The position numbers and the translations under genes were made by a program. The notes under the pieces are model-generated. The model ran no database searches. It was given only the letters and a program-made list of their open reading frames with translations, and was not told the DNA's origin. Source: Pseudomonadota bacterium (GTDB lineage: Bacteria > Pseudomonadota > Gammaproteobacteria > Burkholderiales > SHXO01). Taken from it: 28,851 nucleotides of DNA. The stretch is from contig JAEZCG010000125.1 in the NCBI GenBank assembly GCA_023430065.1, positions 1-28,851 of the forward strand, given 5' to 3'. Of this stretch, positions 16,239 through 23,724 are shown piece by piece (within the stretch, counting starts at the first letter, position 1; the number at the start of each line of letters is the position of its first letter).

Positions 16239-17231
16239 TCAGCGTAGTTCGCGCACGACCTCGCACCAGGCGTGCGCGAGATTGCGGCGATCGTAGCCGC
16301 CTCCACCGAACGCCATGAGGCGGCCCGCACACAGTTCGTCGGCCAGGTGCCGCAGGCTTCTCGTGGCGTGCGAATAGGCGTGCGCGCTGTAGCGCAGTCC
16401 CCCGAGCGGGTCGCCGGCCATCGCATCGGCACCGCATTGGAACAAAACGAACTGCGGTCGGAGCCGGCGCAGGTGCGCGATGACCTGCGGCCAGACCGCC
16501 AGAAACTGGCTGTCGCCTGCACCCGCGGGCAGGTTGAGGTTGAGCTTACTGCCGCGCGCCGCCTCGCGGCCCGTCTCCTCCGGCCGGCCGCTGCCCGGGT
16601 AGAGCGAGCGCCAGTCCTGGTGCACGTCGGCGAAGATCAGGTCCGGATCCTCCTCGAACGCATAGTAGATCCCGTCGCCATGATGCACGTCGATGTCGAC
16701 GTAGGCGACTTTGCGAATGCCGTACTCGCTGCGCAGGGTCTCGATCGCGACGCCCAGATCGCTGAACACGCAAAAGCCGGCCGCGTGAGCGCGTCCCGCG
16801 TGATGCAGACCGCCCACCGGCTGGAAGGTCGCGCGGCATTCCCCGTGCATGACGCGCACCAGCCCCTCCAGTGCGGCGCCGACCACCGCGGCGGCCGCCG
16901 CGAAGACGCCGGGAAATACCGGCGTGTCACCGTGGTCGAGCGTTTCCACGCCATCGCGTTCGGCGTTGGTCACCCGTTCGACGAATGCGGCAGTGTGGAA
17001 CCGCTCGAGCTCGGCGCGCGACGCAGGCCGCGCGGCGCGCAAGATGACCTCGCGGTCCAGTCCTTGCGCCGCGACGGCGGTCAGGAAGGCGCTCTGCCGG
17101 TCTACGCCGAACGGATGTCCCGTGGGGAAGCCATAGCGGGCGAGCGCATCATCGGCGAAGAGTTCCACACCTCGATTCAAGGCGGCCCCGGCTGCGGGAA
17201 ACGGCGCTGCGCAGGCGATTCCGGCCAGCAT
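16239..17231 (-). CDS. Histone-deacetylase-like zinc hydrolase (class II HDAC/acetylpolyamine amidohydrolase family)
   Basis: 330 residues from the ATG chosen. The catalytic set is complete: GGLHHAGRAHAAGF (His143, His144), zinc ligands Asp181 and His183 in YVDIDVHHGDGI, Asp269 in FQCGADA, and Tyr313 in FGGGGYD. These enzymes remove acetyl or related acyl groups from lysine, polyamines or small amides; the true substrate is not evident. The start is unclear. From ATG 17231 the protein begins MLAGIACAAPFPAAGAALN, a hydrophobic, signal-like stretch not expected of this family. A GTG at 17285 would add SPGRRRALRM before it, giving a twin-arginine-like signal and overlapping the DUF2007 stop. Export is therefore possible. 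It ends the minus-strand run after the DUF2007 gene. Confidence 0.85.
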   Translation of the reverse strand: MLAGIACAAPFPAAGAALNRGVELFADDALARYGFPTGHPFGVDRQSAFLTAVAAQGLDREVILRAARPASRAELERFHTAAFVERVTNAERDGVETLDHGDTPVFPGVFAAAAAVVGAALEGLVRVMHGECRATFQPVGGLHHAGRAHAAGFCVFSDLGVAIETLRSEYGIRKVAYVDIDVHHGDGIYYAFEEDPDLIFADVHQDWRSLYPGSGRPEETGREAARGSKLNLNLPAGAGDSQFLAVWPQVIAHLRRLRPQFVLFQCGADAMAGDPLGGLRYSAHAYSHATRSLRHLADELCAGRLMAFGGGGYDRRNLAHAWCEVVRELR

Positions 17232-17271
17232 GCGCAGCGCCCGGCGCCGACCGGGGCTGGGAGCGGTCGGC

Positions 17272-17580
17272 TCAAAGCAGTGCACCGCAGTTCCAGCACA
17301 CCTGGAAGTTGCCCGGGCTGTCCTCTGCGCAGGCGGAACACCGGCGGGCCGCCGAGACCGCCGGCGCTTGCCGGAATGCATCGAGCACTGCAGCCGCACG
17401 CTCGATGTCTTCCTCCTCCACCCACAGCTCCGGCCAGGCGTCCATCACCGGCAACTGACCCACGCCGCCCTGTGCGTGCTGGTTGAACACGCGCGTCTCG
17501 ATGCCGGACTGCTCCAGCACACCGCGCAGGATGTGCGCTTCCGGAAGATTGGCGACGCGGCAGAGACGTTTCATGATCAT
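17272..17580 (-). CDS. DUF2007 domain protein with C-terminal zinc-ribbon-like motif
   Basis: 102 residues. The N-terminal part (RLCRVANLPEAHILRGVLEQSGIETRVFNQHAQGG, then WPELWVEEEDIERAAAVLDAF) is the DUF2007 domain, a small ferredoxin-like fold called a putative signal-transducing protein. The tail has CSACAEDSPGNFQVCWNCG, two CxxC pairs that look like a zinc ribbon. Two start ATGs are possible, 17580 and 17574; neither has a clear ribosome-binding site. The stop lies just before, or inside, the start region of the deacetylase-like gene, so they are probably co-expressed. Function unknown. Confidence 0.8.
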   Translation of the reverse strand: MIMKRLCRVANLPEAHILRGVLEQSGIETRVFNQHAQGGVGQLPVMDAWPELWVEEEDIERAAAVLDAFRQAPAVSAARRCSACAEDSPGNFQVCWNCGALL

Positions 17581-17634
17581 CGCGCGGGGAGGTCCGTCGG
17601 CCTTCGATCATAGCCCAGAGACCCTGCGAGACGC

Positions 17635-18729
17635 TCAGAACAACTGCATCTGCCCCGGCGGTGGCGGCGGGCGGAATCGGGTGCAGTCGAGCGCGCGGCG
17701 CCGCTCGCGGTTCAGGCCGAGCCGCGTGCATGCCACCTCGAAGCGCCGCGCGAGAAGCTGTGCGAACAAGCCTTGGCCGCGCATGCGCGAACCGAAGTTC
17801 GGATCGTTGTCCTTGCCGCCACGCATCTCGCGCATGCGGTTCATCACGTGCGCGGCCTTGAGCGGATAGTGATGCGCCAGCCATGCCTGGAACAACCCGT
17901 TCACCTCCCAGGGCAGGCGCAGCACGACGTACCCGGCGCTGCCGGCACCGGCGGCGCGAGCCGACGCGAGAATCCTCTCCAGTTCAGGGTCGGTCAGGTA
18001 GGGGATGACCGGAGCGACCATCACTCCCACCGGCACCCCGGCCTGCGCGAAGCGCGCGATCGTCTCCACACGCCGGTTCGGCGCCGCCGCACGCGGCTCC
18101 ATGCGCCGTGCGAGCGAATGATCCAGCGTGGTGATGCTGACGAACACCTGCACCAGGTTCTTGCGCGCCATGTCGCCGAGCAGGTCGAGGTCGCGCTCGA
18201 TGAGTGCGCTCTTGGTCACCAGGGTGCACGGATGTTCGCACTGCGCCAGCACCTCCAGCATGGCGCGCGTGATGCGCCACGAGCGTTCGATCGGCTGATA
18301 GGCGTCGGTGTTGACGCCCAGGGCGATCGGCTCGACCCGATAGCCGGTCCTGGCCAGTTCCTCGCGCAGCACGTCGGCAGCATTGGATTTCGCGACCAGG
18401 CGGGTCTCGAAGTCGAGCCCGGGCGACAAGTCCAGGTAGGCATGCGAGGGGCGCGCATAGCAGTAGATGCAACCGTGCTCGCAGCCGCGATACGGGTTGA
18501 CGGAGGCGTCGAAGGGAACGTCGGGCGAGCGGTTGTGCGTGATGATTCCACGCGCGCGCTCCTCGACGACCGTGGTGCGCGGACGGCCGGGTTCCTCCTG
18601 CGCCGGCTGTTCCCAACCGTCGTCTTCCGGGCGCCGCTGCAGGCGCTCGAAACGCCCTTCCGGATTGGCCGGCGCGCCGCGCCCCTTATGCGGCGCCGCC
18701 GCCGCGCCATTCACCGTCTTGAGTCCCAT
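17635..18729 (-). CDS. PA0069-family radical SAM protein (SplB/spore photoproduct lyase-related)
   Basis: 364 residues. The iron-sulfur cluster motif is CEHGCIYCYARPSH (Cys83, Cys87, Cys90), preceded by NPYRGCEHG and followed by HAYLDLSPGLDFETRLVAKSNA, the signature of the PA0069 group related to spore photoproduct lyase. The basic, disordered N-terminus (1-55) and the proline-rich C-terminus ending GQMQLF are usual for it. The reaction of this group is not established; relation to SplB suggests nucleic-acid repair. GGGAG before the ATG supports the start. A perfect LexA box lies 20 bp upstream and overlaps a TATACT -10 element, so it should be induced by DNA damage. My recollection is that PA0069 itself was reported in the P. 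aeruginosa LexA regulon, which would agree. Confidence 0.9.
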   Translation of the reverse strand: MGLKTVNGAAAAPHKGRGAPANPEGRFERLQRRPEDDGWEQPAQEEPGRPRTTVVEERARGIITHNRSPDVPFDASVNPYRGCEHGCIYCYARPSHAYLDLSPGLDFETRLVAKSNAADVLREELARTGYRVEPIALGVNTDAYQPIERSWRITRAMLEVLAQCEHPCTLVTKSALIERDLDLLGDMARKNLVQVFVSITTLDHSLARRMEPRAAAPNRRVETIARFAQAGVPVGVMVAPVIPYLTDPELERILASARAAGAGSAGYVVLRLPWEVNGLFQAWLAHHYPLKAAHVMNRMREMRGGKDNDPNFGSRMRGQGLFAQLLARRFEVACTRLGLNRERRRALDCTRFRPPPPPGQMQLF

Positions 18730-18748
18730 CCGACACTCCCGCGCTCTC

Positions 18749-18764
18749 CTGTACGAGTATACAG
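18749..18764. promoter_or_regulatory. LexA binding site (SOS box) of the radical SAM gene
   Basis: CTGT, eight bases, ACAG: CTGTACGAGTATACAG exactly fits the CTGT-N8-ACAG consensus of gamma- and betaproteobacterial LexA. It is centred 28 bp upstream of the radical SAM start codon and overlaps TATACT on the minus strand (18761-18756), the probable -10, so bound LexA would block initiation. I see no good -35. It lies in the 55-bp gap after the alpha/beta hydrolase gene. Confidence 0.8.
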
Positions 18765-18784
18765 AAGCGGCGGCGGGAAGCCTG

Positions 18785-19624
18785 CTAGCTGCCGGTCATC
18801 TCCAGCGCGGTCCTGAACAAGGCGCTGTGCGACGAGCCGAGCTGCTCCAGGATGGTGAAGTGGTTCTCTTTCGGGCACGGCACGTCGGCCGCGATCGCCT
18901 CTGCCCAGCGCGCCTTGATCAGCGCGTGCTGCGCGTGGAACCCGCGCTGCTCCTTCCCGCCGACGGCGAGATATAGGGGTGCGTCCGTCGCAGGCGGCAT
19001 CAGCGCGGGGCTGAGACGCCGGACCGATCGTGCGTCCAGGCGCACGTCGGCGTTCACCGAGGGGGTTTTCCTGACCGCATCGAGGTCGTACAGGCCGCTG
19101 ATCGACAGCCCGGCGCGGAACAGCTTGGACGGCAGATCGGCGGCGAAACGCGGCCACAGCGCCGCCAGCATCATCGCCGTGAGATGCCCGCCCGCGGAGT
19201 GGCCCGCCACGTACAGGCGCCCCGCCGGCGCGCCGAAGTTCCCGGCGTTGCGGTACAACCACGCCGATGCCTGCAACACCTGGCGCACGATCTGCTCCAG
19301 TGTCACCGCCGGACACAGGGCATAGTTGATCATCGCCACACTCACGCCGTTGTCCACGAACGGCAGGGCGACGAAACTGTGCTGACTCTTGTCCAGCGCG
19401 CGCCAGTATCCCCCATGGATGAACATGAGCATGCCGCGGCTGGCGCGGCGTGCCCGGAACACGTCCATCCGCTCCATGGGATGCGAGCCATAGGCGACGT
19501 CGAGGTAGCCGTCCATGCGCCTGCGCGCCTCTTCCGAGAGCCGGGTCCAGCGTTCGAAGTGCGAGGCGTATTCAGGCACCGCCACACGCGGGTTGTAGTC
19601 CGATTCGTAGTCCTGGGCGCTCAT
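18785..19624 (-). CDS. Alpha/beta hydrolase, arylformamidase (kynurenine formamidase)-like
   Basis: 279 residues, cytoplasmic. The oxyanion motif HGGYW is at 70-74, the nucleophile Ser143 in AGHSAGGH, the likely acid Asp182 after SGLYD, and the catalytic His255 in ENHFTILEQ. The N-terminus YNPRVAVPEYASHFERWTRLSEEAR and the HGGYW motif are those of the kynurenine formamidase-like esterases, which hydrolyse N-formylkynurenine or related amides and esters. No other kynurenine pathway gene is near, so the substrate is open. The start at MSAQDYE is fixed by GAGGAGAGC before the ATG; this ribosome-binding site overlaps the stop codon of the DUF945 gene 7 bp upstream, so the two form an operon. Confidence 0.82.
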   Translation of the reverse strand: MSAQDYESDYNPRVAVPEYASHFERWTRLSEEARRRMDGYLDVAYGSHPMERMDVFRARRASRGMLMFIHGGYWRALDKSQHSFVALPFVDNGVSVAMINYALCPAVTLEQIVRQVLQASAWLYRNAGNFGAPAGRLYVAGHSAGGHLTAMMLAALWPRFAADLPSKLFRAGLSISGLYDLDAVRKTPSVNADVRLDARSVRRLSPALMPPATDAPLYLAVGGKEQRGFHAQHALIKARWAEAIAADVPCPKENHFTILEQLGSSHSALFRTALEMTGS

Positions 19625-19631
19625 GCTCTCC

Positions 19632-21110
19632 TCATGGTCTCGGCTGATGAACGGCCGCCATTTCACCAGAAACGGCGGAAACCGTCGTCGCCTCGTTCCC
19701 ATGACGTACGGGTCCCGGTTGCGCGCCCGGTGCGGCTTCGCCCGACCCGGAGGGAAGCAACCGCTCGCTGGGCACACCGTTGACGCTGAACTGGCCCTCG
19801 GCCAGCTTCACCCGTACCTGATAACGGTCGCGCTCCGCCGCCAGAATGCCGGCGGCGGTCCATGCATCGATGCGTTCGCGCGCGAATCGCTCGGTCAGTT
19901 CGCGCGCGAGCCGCGCATCGACCTCGCCCCTGCGCTCGAGAAGGGCAGCCTCCACGCCAGGTCGCATATCGCGCGCAAGCCACCCCTCGAGCAGGCGCTG
20001 GGAGATGTCCACCCGAGCGTCCAGCCGCAGCCGGGAGAACAGATCCCCGTCCGGCGCCGCGGAGGAATCCGGTTCGATGGCGAGGACGCCTGCGGCCGAG
20101 AAGCTGCCGTTGGGCGTGGTGAGCCGCAACTGCTCGATGCGCAGTCGCGGTGCGCCTTCGAGCAGGTCGGCGAGCAGAGCCAGCGCCATGTGCGCGCTCG
20201 CATGGGTCTGCTGGCCGGGCGGCAGGCCCGTCGGCAGATGCGCCATGCGCTCGAGATACGTGCGCAGCGCCGGCTTGCCGAGCTGGTCGAGGCGCAGTTC
20301 GAGCACGGCATTGCGCAATGCCTCGTTTGCGCCGTCGCCCACGGGCACCCCCTCTCCCACCTGCAGACGCGCCGCCAGCGAGACGCTGTCCCCCTCGTCG
20401 TGCCGCTCCAGTTCGGTCTCGACGTGACGCAGTCGCGCGCCCCCGTCCGGACCGGACAGGCCGATCGCCGACACCCGCAGCAGCGTGCGCCCCGCCCAGG
20501 ACATGGGGTCGCGTGCGGTACGCCAGTCGCCGTCGAGGCGCAGATCGGCGAAGGTCGCGACCACGCCCTGGCCGTGCATCGCTAGGCCCGGAACATTCAC
20601 CTGTACACGCGCCCTGCCGTCCGCGGCCACCTGCATCCAACCCTCCGCCCCACCCCAGGTGAGGCGCACGTCCGGCTCTTCCACGAGGGCCTTGCCGAAT
20701 GCCGGCGAGCGCAGCGACATGAGCAGGGTCCCGTCGAAGCCGATCACCGTATCCACCGTCACCGGCGCACTGGAGCCGAAGTAGTGCCGCACGACGTCGT
20801 CCGCGTGTCCGCGCCACACCGGTACCGAGCGCACGCGCGCCCAGCCCTCGCCGACCCGCGGCAGATGATCGAAGCGGTGCACGATGTCGAACGTCCCCGA
20901 ATCGCCGAGCATCACGCGATGCACGGCCACCGACGCAAGCCAGCCGCGTTCGTACTGCACCAGGCGCATCTGCAGCAGCGCGTCGGCGCCACCCGCCAGT
21001 TGCTCGAGACGGACGATGAAGTCGTTTTCGACGGCGCGTCCGACTAGCCAGGGGATGGCCGCGATGACGAGGACCAGCCCGATCGACACACCTGTCACCT
21101 TCTTGATCAC
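19632..21110 (-). CDS. DUF945 (YdgA-like) family protein
   Basis: 492 residues from the GTG chosen (GGAGG lies 9 nt upstream); an in-frame ATG at 21158 would add 16 unlikely residues. A single membrane helix (VTGVSIGLVLVIAAIPWLVGRAVE) anchors the protein, and the rest is a long, periplasmic, beta-rich region. Family traits are the helix followed by LEQLAGGADALLQMRLVQYERGWLASVAVHRV, then repeated segments such as GKPALRTYLERMAHLPTGLPPGQQ and LLEGAPRLRIEQLRLTTPNGSFSAAGVLAI. DUF945 proteins are inner-membrane anchored, occur widely in proteobacteria, and have no firmly assigned function. The upstream divergent region is shared with the sulfurtransferase gene; downstream it is coupled to the alpha/beta hydrolase. 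Confidence 0.82.
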   Translation of the reverse strand: MIKKVTGVSIGLVLVIAAIPWLVGRAVENDFIVRLEQLAGGADALLQMRLVQYERGWLASVAVHRVMLGDSGTFDIVHRFDHLPRVGEGWARVRSVPVWRGHADDVVRHYFGSSAPVTVDTVIGFDGTLLMSLRSPAFGKALVEEPDVRLTWGGAEGWMQVAADGRARVQVNVPGLAMHGQGVVATFADLRLDGDWRTARDPMSWAGRTLLRVSAIGLSGPDGGARLRHVETELERHDEGDSVSLAARLQVGEGVPVGDGANEALRNAVLELRLDQLGKPALRTYLERMAHLPTGLPPGQQTHASAHMALALLADLLEGAPRLRIEQLRLTTPNGSFSAAGVLAIEPDSSAAPDGDLFSRLRLDARVDISQRLLEGWLARDMRPGVEAALLERRGEVDARLARELTERFARERIDAWTAAGILAAERDRYQVRVKLAEGQFSVNGVPSERLLPSGSGEAAPGAQPGPVRHGNEATTVSAVSGEMAAVHQPRP

Positions 21111-21206
21111 GCCCTCGAGCCTCCGTCGACATGGCGGGCCGCCATGAGCAGCAACCATGCCCATCCCTCGGAGTGCCTCACGAGCCGGCATTTCGAAGCT
21201 GCGTGC

Positions 21207-21212
21207 TACTAT
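21207..21212 (+). promoter_or_regulatory. Probable extended -10 of the sulfurtransferase operon
   Basis: TGC followed by TACTAT gives an extended -10 element. No convincing -35 is seen, which is tolerated with an extended -10. A start point near 21219 would place the 20-bp palindrome (21221-21240) at the very beginning of the transcript. Confidence 0.4.
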
Positions 21213-21220
21213 GAAGTTCG

Positions 21221-21240
21221 TCGCGCCCGGCCGGGCGCGA
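21221..21240. promoter_or_regulatory. Perfect 20-bp palindrome in the divergent DUF945/sulfurtransferase region
   Basis: The ten bases TCGCGCCCGG are followed directly by their exact reverse complement. It is all G and C apart from the outer T/A pair. It lies 36 bp before the sulfurtransferase start and about 110 bp from the DUF945 start. It could be an operator or fold as an RNA stem at the 5' end of the sulfurtransferase mRNA. Confidence 0.45.
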
Positions 21241-21275
21241 TGTTCATTTCTTTGCGCGCGATAACGGACTTCAAC

Positions 21276-22151
21276 ATGGCAGACGCATTCGTCCATCCGG
21301 AATTTCTCGTCTCGACGGACTGGCTGGCGCAGCATCTGGAAGACGAGAACGTGCGGGTCCTCGACTGCACCACGCACCTCCCGCCCCTGCCCGATTTCTC
21401 GCTCTACGAGGTTGTCCCCGGGCGGGCGGATTTCGAGAAGGCGCATGTTCCCGGTGCGGGATTCGTCGACATCGAGCACGATGTGTCCACCCCGCATCCG
21501 CGCCTGCACTTCATGCTGCCCGACGCCGCACGTTTCGCCGCCGCCATGTCGGCACTTGGGGTGGGAGATGACACGCTGGTCGTGACTTATTCGACTGCCA
21601 GTCACTGGTGGGCCACCCGCATGTGGTGGATGCTGCGCGTCTTCGGGCACGATCGCGCCGCGGTTCTCGACGGCGGCTTCCAGAAGTGGCAGAGCGAGGG
21701 ACGGCCGGTCGAGAGCGGGCCTGCGCGCCCGAACCGCGGGGCGCGCTTCACGCCGCGAATGCGACCCGAACTAGTGGCGCGGCGCGACGACGTGCTGGCC
21801 GCCGTGGGCAATCCAGGCGTGTGCACGGTCAATGCCCTGCGCGCCGAGCAGCATGCGGGAACCGGCGGCGTTCACTACGGCCGCCGCGGGCATATCGCCG
21901 GCAGCATCAACGTGCCCGCCGCACAGCACGTGCGGGCGGACAACACCTTCAAGAGCCCGGGCGAACTGAGCGGGATGTTTGCCGACGCACTCGCCGCGCC
22001 CGAAGTGATCACCTATTGCGGCGGCGGCATCGCGGCGACCAGCGTGGCCCTGGTCCTGGCCATGCTCGGCTACGACAAGGTCAGGGTGTACGACAATTCG
22101 CTCACGGAATGGGCGGCCGATTTGTCCCTGCCCATGCAGACGGGCGCCTGA
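21276..22151 (+). CDS. Two-domain sulfurtransferase (thiosulfate/3-mercaptopyruvate type, rhodanese fold)
   Basis: 291 residues. The N-terminal rhodanese domain (1-140) is the inactive type, with VVTYSTASHWWATRMWWMLRVFGHDRAAVLDGGFQKW and no Cys at the loop. The C-terminal domain (150-291) carries the active-site Cys248 in VITYCGGGIAAT, preceded by GHIAGSINVPA. It moves sulfur from thiosulfate or mercaptopyruvate to a thiol or cyanide; the donor cannot be decided from the CGGGIA loop by eye. The start at MADAFVHPEFLVSTDWL matches the family N-terminus; an upstream in-frame ATG at 21240 lies inside the palindrome. The stop codon is in the loop of a 10-bp hairpin. It heads a closely packed set with the epimerase, cysteine hydrolase and TlpA-like genes. 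Confidence 0.88.
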   Translation: MADAFVHPEFLVSTDWLAQHLEDENVRVLDCTTHLPPLPDFSLYEVVPGRADFEKAHVPGAGFVDIEHDVSTPHPRLHFMLPDAARFAAAMSALGVGDDTLVVTYSTASHWWATRMWWMLRVFGHDRAAVLDGGFQKWQSEGRPVESGPARPNRGARFTPRMRPELVARRDDVLAAVGNPGVCTVNALRAEQHAGTGGVHYGRRGHIAGSINVPAAQHVRADNTFKSPGELSGMFADALAAPEVITYCGGGIAATSVALVLAMLGYDKVRVYDNSLTEWAADLSLPMQTGA

Positions 22152-22161
22152 GCGCCCGTCT
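22138..22161 (+). terminator. Strong hairpin enclosing the sulfurtransferase stop codon
   Basis: AGACGGGCGC and GCGCCCGTCT pair perfectly over 10 bp around a CTGA loop that contains the TGA stop. Only CTTCACG follows, not a T run, so termination would be partial. It may act as an attenuator or processing site that lowers expression of the genes downstream. Confidence 0.5.
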
Positions 22162-22167
22162 CTTCAC

Positions 22168-22189
22168 GAGGAAACCAAGAGGAAACCAA
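22168..22189 (+). repeat. Tandem duplication of an 11-bp Shine-Dalgarno segment
   Basis: GAGGAAACCAA occurs twice in direct, perfect tandem immediately before the GTG start of the epimerase gene. Each copy carries a GAGGA ribosome-binding core; only the second is correctly spaced, the first being 11 nt further out. Confidence 0.7.
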
Positions 22190-22190
22190 C

Positions 22191-23162
22191 GTGTACGAGT
22201 ACTTTCCGATCGCGCGCAGCGATTTCGACGGTCCGGTCCTGATCACCGGCGCGGGCGGCTGCATCGGCAGCTGGGCGATGGCACTGCTGGTCAAGGCGGG
22301 CGTGCCGGTCGTCGCCTTCGACCTGACCGAGGACAAGCGCCGCCCGTCTCTGCTGCTGTCCGACGAGGAACTCGCCTCGGTCCGCTGGCTGACCGGTGAC
22401 GTGTCCGACACCAACGTCGTCATGAAGGCGGTGGAGGCGAGCCGCGCGAGCGCGATCGTGCACCTGGCGGCGCTGCAGGTTCCGTTCTGCAAGGCGGATC
22501 CGGTGGCTGGGGCACAGGTGAACGTGGTGGGCACGATCAACATCTTCGAAGCAGCGCGCGCGCTCGGCATCCGGCGGATCACCTATGCCAGTTCCATCGC
22601 GGCGCACGGCGCCATGGAGGGTCACGGCACCCTGCCCACGCTCTACGGCGCCTACAAGTTCTGCAACGAGGAGACCTCGAAGGTCTACTCGCAGGATTGG
22701 GGGGTGCACAGCGTCGGTCTGCGCCCCGGCGTCGTCTACGGCGTGGGGCGCGACCAGGGCATGACCTCCAAGACCACCGTTGCGATTCTCGCCGCCGCGG
22801 CCGGGCAACCCTATACCGTACCGTTCACCGGTCCGGTTTCCTGGCTGCATGCCGGCGAGGTGGCGAGCGCCTTCCTCAAGGCGGTGTCCAAGGAACGCAC
22901 GGGCGCGCCGGTGTTCGACATCAACGGCGTTGCATCGGACGTGGAGCACTCGCTCGGGGTATTGCGCCGGATTGCCCCGGACACAGCCATCGGCGCCAGC
23001 GGCGCGGCACTCCCGTTTCCCATGGCGCTGTCCGACGAACCGGTGCGCGCCCATCTCGGCGACTACGGCGCGGTCCCGCTCGAGGCCGGTATTCGTGCCA
23101 CCTACGACGCCTTCCGCGATCTCCTTGCCAAGGGCAAGCTGAGCAGCGCGGCGATCGGCTGA
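22191..23162 (+). CDS. NAD(P)-dependent epimerase/dehydratase (extended SDR family)
   Basis: 323 residues starting at GTG after a duplicated GAGGA ribosome-binding site. The Rossmann motif is GAGGCIGSW (Gly20-Gly26), Asp44 follows strand 2 (VVAFDL), GDVSD is at 69-73, and the catalytic set is Ser134/Ser135 (YASSIAAHG), Tyr152 and Lys156 (YGAYK). The C-terminal substrate domain includes RPGVVYGVGRDQGMTSK and SWLHAGEVASAFLKAV. The family interconverts or oxidises sugar or sugar-acid derivatives; the exact substrate is not evident, and the lack of other sugar genes argues against a surface polysaccharide role. It is spaced 7 bp from the cysteine hydrolase gene and 39 bp from the sulfurtransferase gene. 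Confidence 0.88.
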   Translation: MYEYFPIARSDFDGPVLITGAGGCIGSWAMALLVKAGVPVVAFDLTEDKRRPSLLLSDEELASVRWLTGDVSDTNVVMKAVEASRASAIVHLAALQVPFCKADPVAGAQVNVVGTINIFEAARALGIRRITYASSIAAHGAMEGHGTLPTLYGAYKFCNEETSKVYSQDWGVHSVGLRPGVVYGVGRDQGMTSKTTVAILAAAAGQPYTVPFTGPVSWLHAGEVASAFLKAVSKERTGAPVFDINGVASDVEHSLGVLRRIAPDTAIGASGAALPFPMALSDEPVRAHLGDYGAVPLEAGIRATYDAFRDLLAKGKLSSAAIG

Positions 23163-23169
23163 GCGTCCC

Positions 23170-23724
23170 ATGCCACGGACCGCGCTGATCGCGGCGGAGC
23201 GCAGTGCGCTGCTGCTGGTCGACCTGCAGGAGCGCCTGCTTCCGCACATCCACGATGGGGGCCAGGTGCTCGATGCCGCGCTCTGGCTGACGCACATCGC
23301 ACGCCGTCTGTCGGTGCCGGTGGTGGCCTCCGAGCAGTACCCGAAGGGTCTCGGTCCCACGGCGCCGACACTGCGCGCGCTGCTGCGCGACGAAGAAGTC
23401 GTCGAGAAGGTGCACTTCTCGTGTGTCGTTGAGGGCTGTCTCGTGCCGAACCCGGCGTGGGCACGTGCACAGTTCGTGGTGGCCGGCACCGAGGCGCACG
23501 TGTGTGTCCTGCAGAGCGTGCTCGGCCTGCTCGCCGAGGGCAAGGACGTGTTCGTGGTGGCCGACGCGATCGGATCGCGGCACCCGACCGATCGCGACCT
23601 GGGCATCGCGCGCATGCGCGACGCGGGCGCACAGGTGGTGTCGCGCGAGATGGTGGCGTTCGAATGGCTGGCACGCGCCGACACCGACGTGTTCCGGGAG
23701 ATCAGCCGCAAGTACATCCGCTGA
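23170..23724 (+). CDS. Isochorismatase-like cysteine hydrolase
   Basis: 184 residues. The catalytic triad of the family is visible: Asp18 (LLVDLQERL), Lys80 (EKVHFSC) and Cys112 (AGTEAHVCVLQS), with the usual ADAIGSRHPTDRDLGIARMRDAGAQVVSREMVAFEWL C-terminal pattern written here in parts: ADAIGSR, then MRDAGAQVVSREMVAFEWL. It is of the YcaC/nicotinamidase-like type, which hydrolyses small amides; substrate unknown. It starts 7 bp after the epimerase stop, and its own stop is directly followed by the ATG of the thioredoxin-like gene (TGAATG), so the three genes are one transcription unit. Confidence 0.87.
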   Translation: MPRTALIAAERSALLLVDLQERLLPHIHDGGQVLDAALWLTHIARRLSVPVVASEQYPKGLGPTAPTLRALLRDEEVVEKVHFSCVVEGCLVPNPAWARAQFVVAGTEAHVCVLQSVLGLLAEGKDVFVVADAIGSRHPTDRDLGIARMRDAGAQVVSREMVAFEWLARADTDVFREISRKYIR

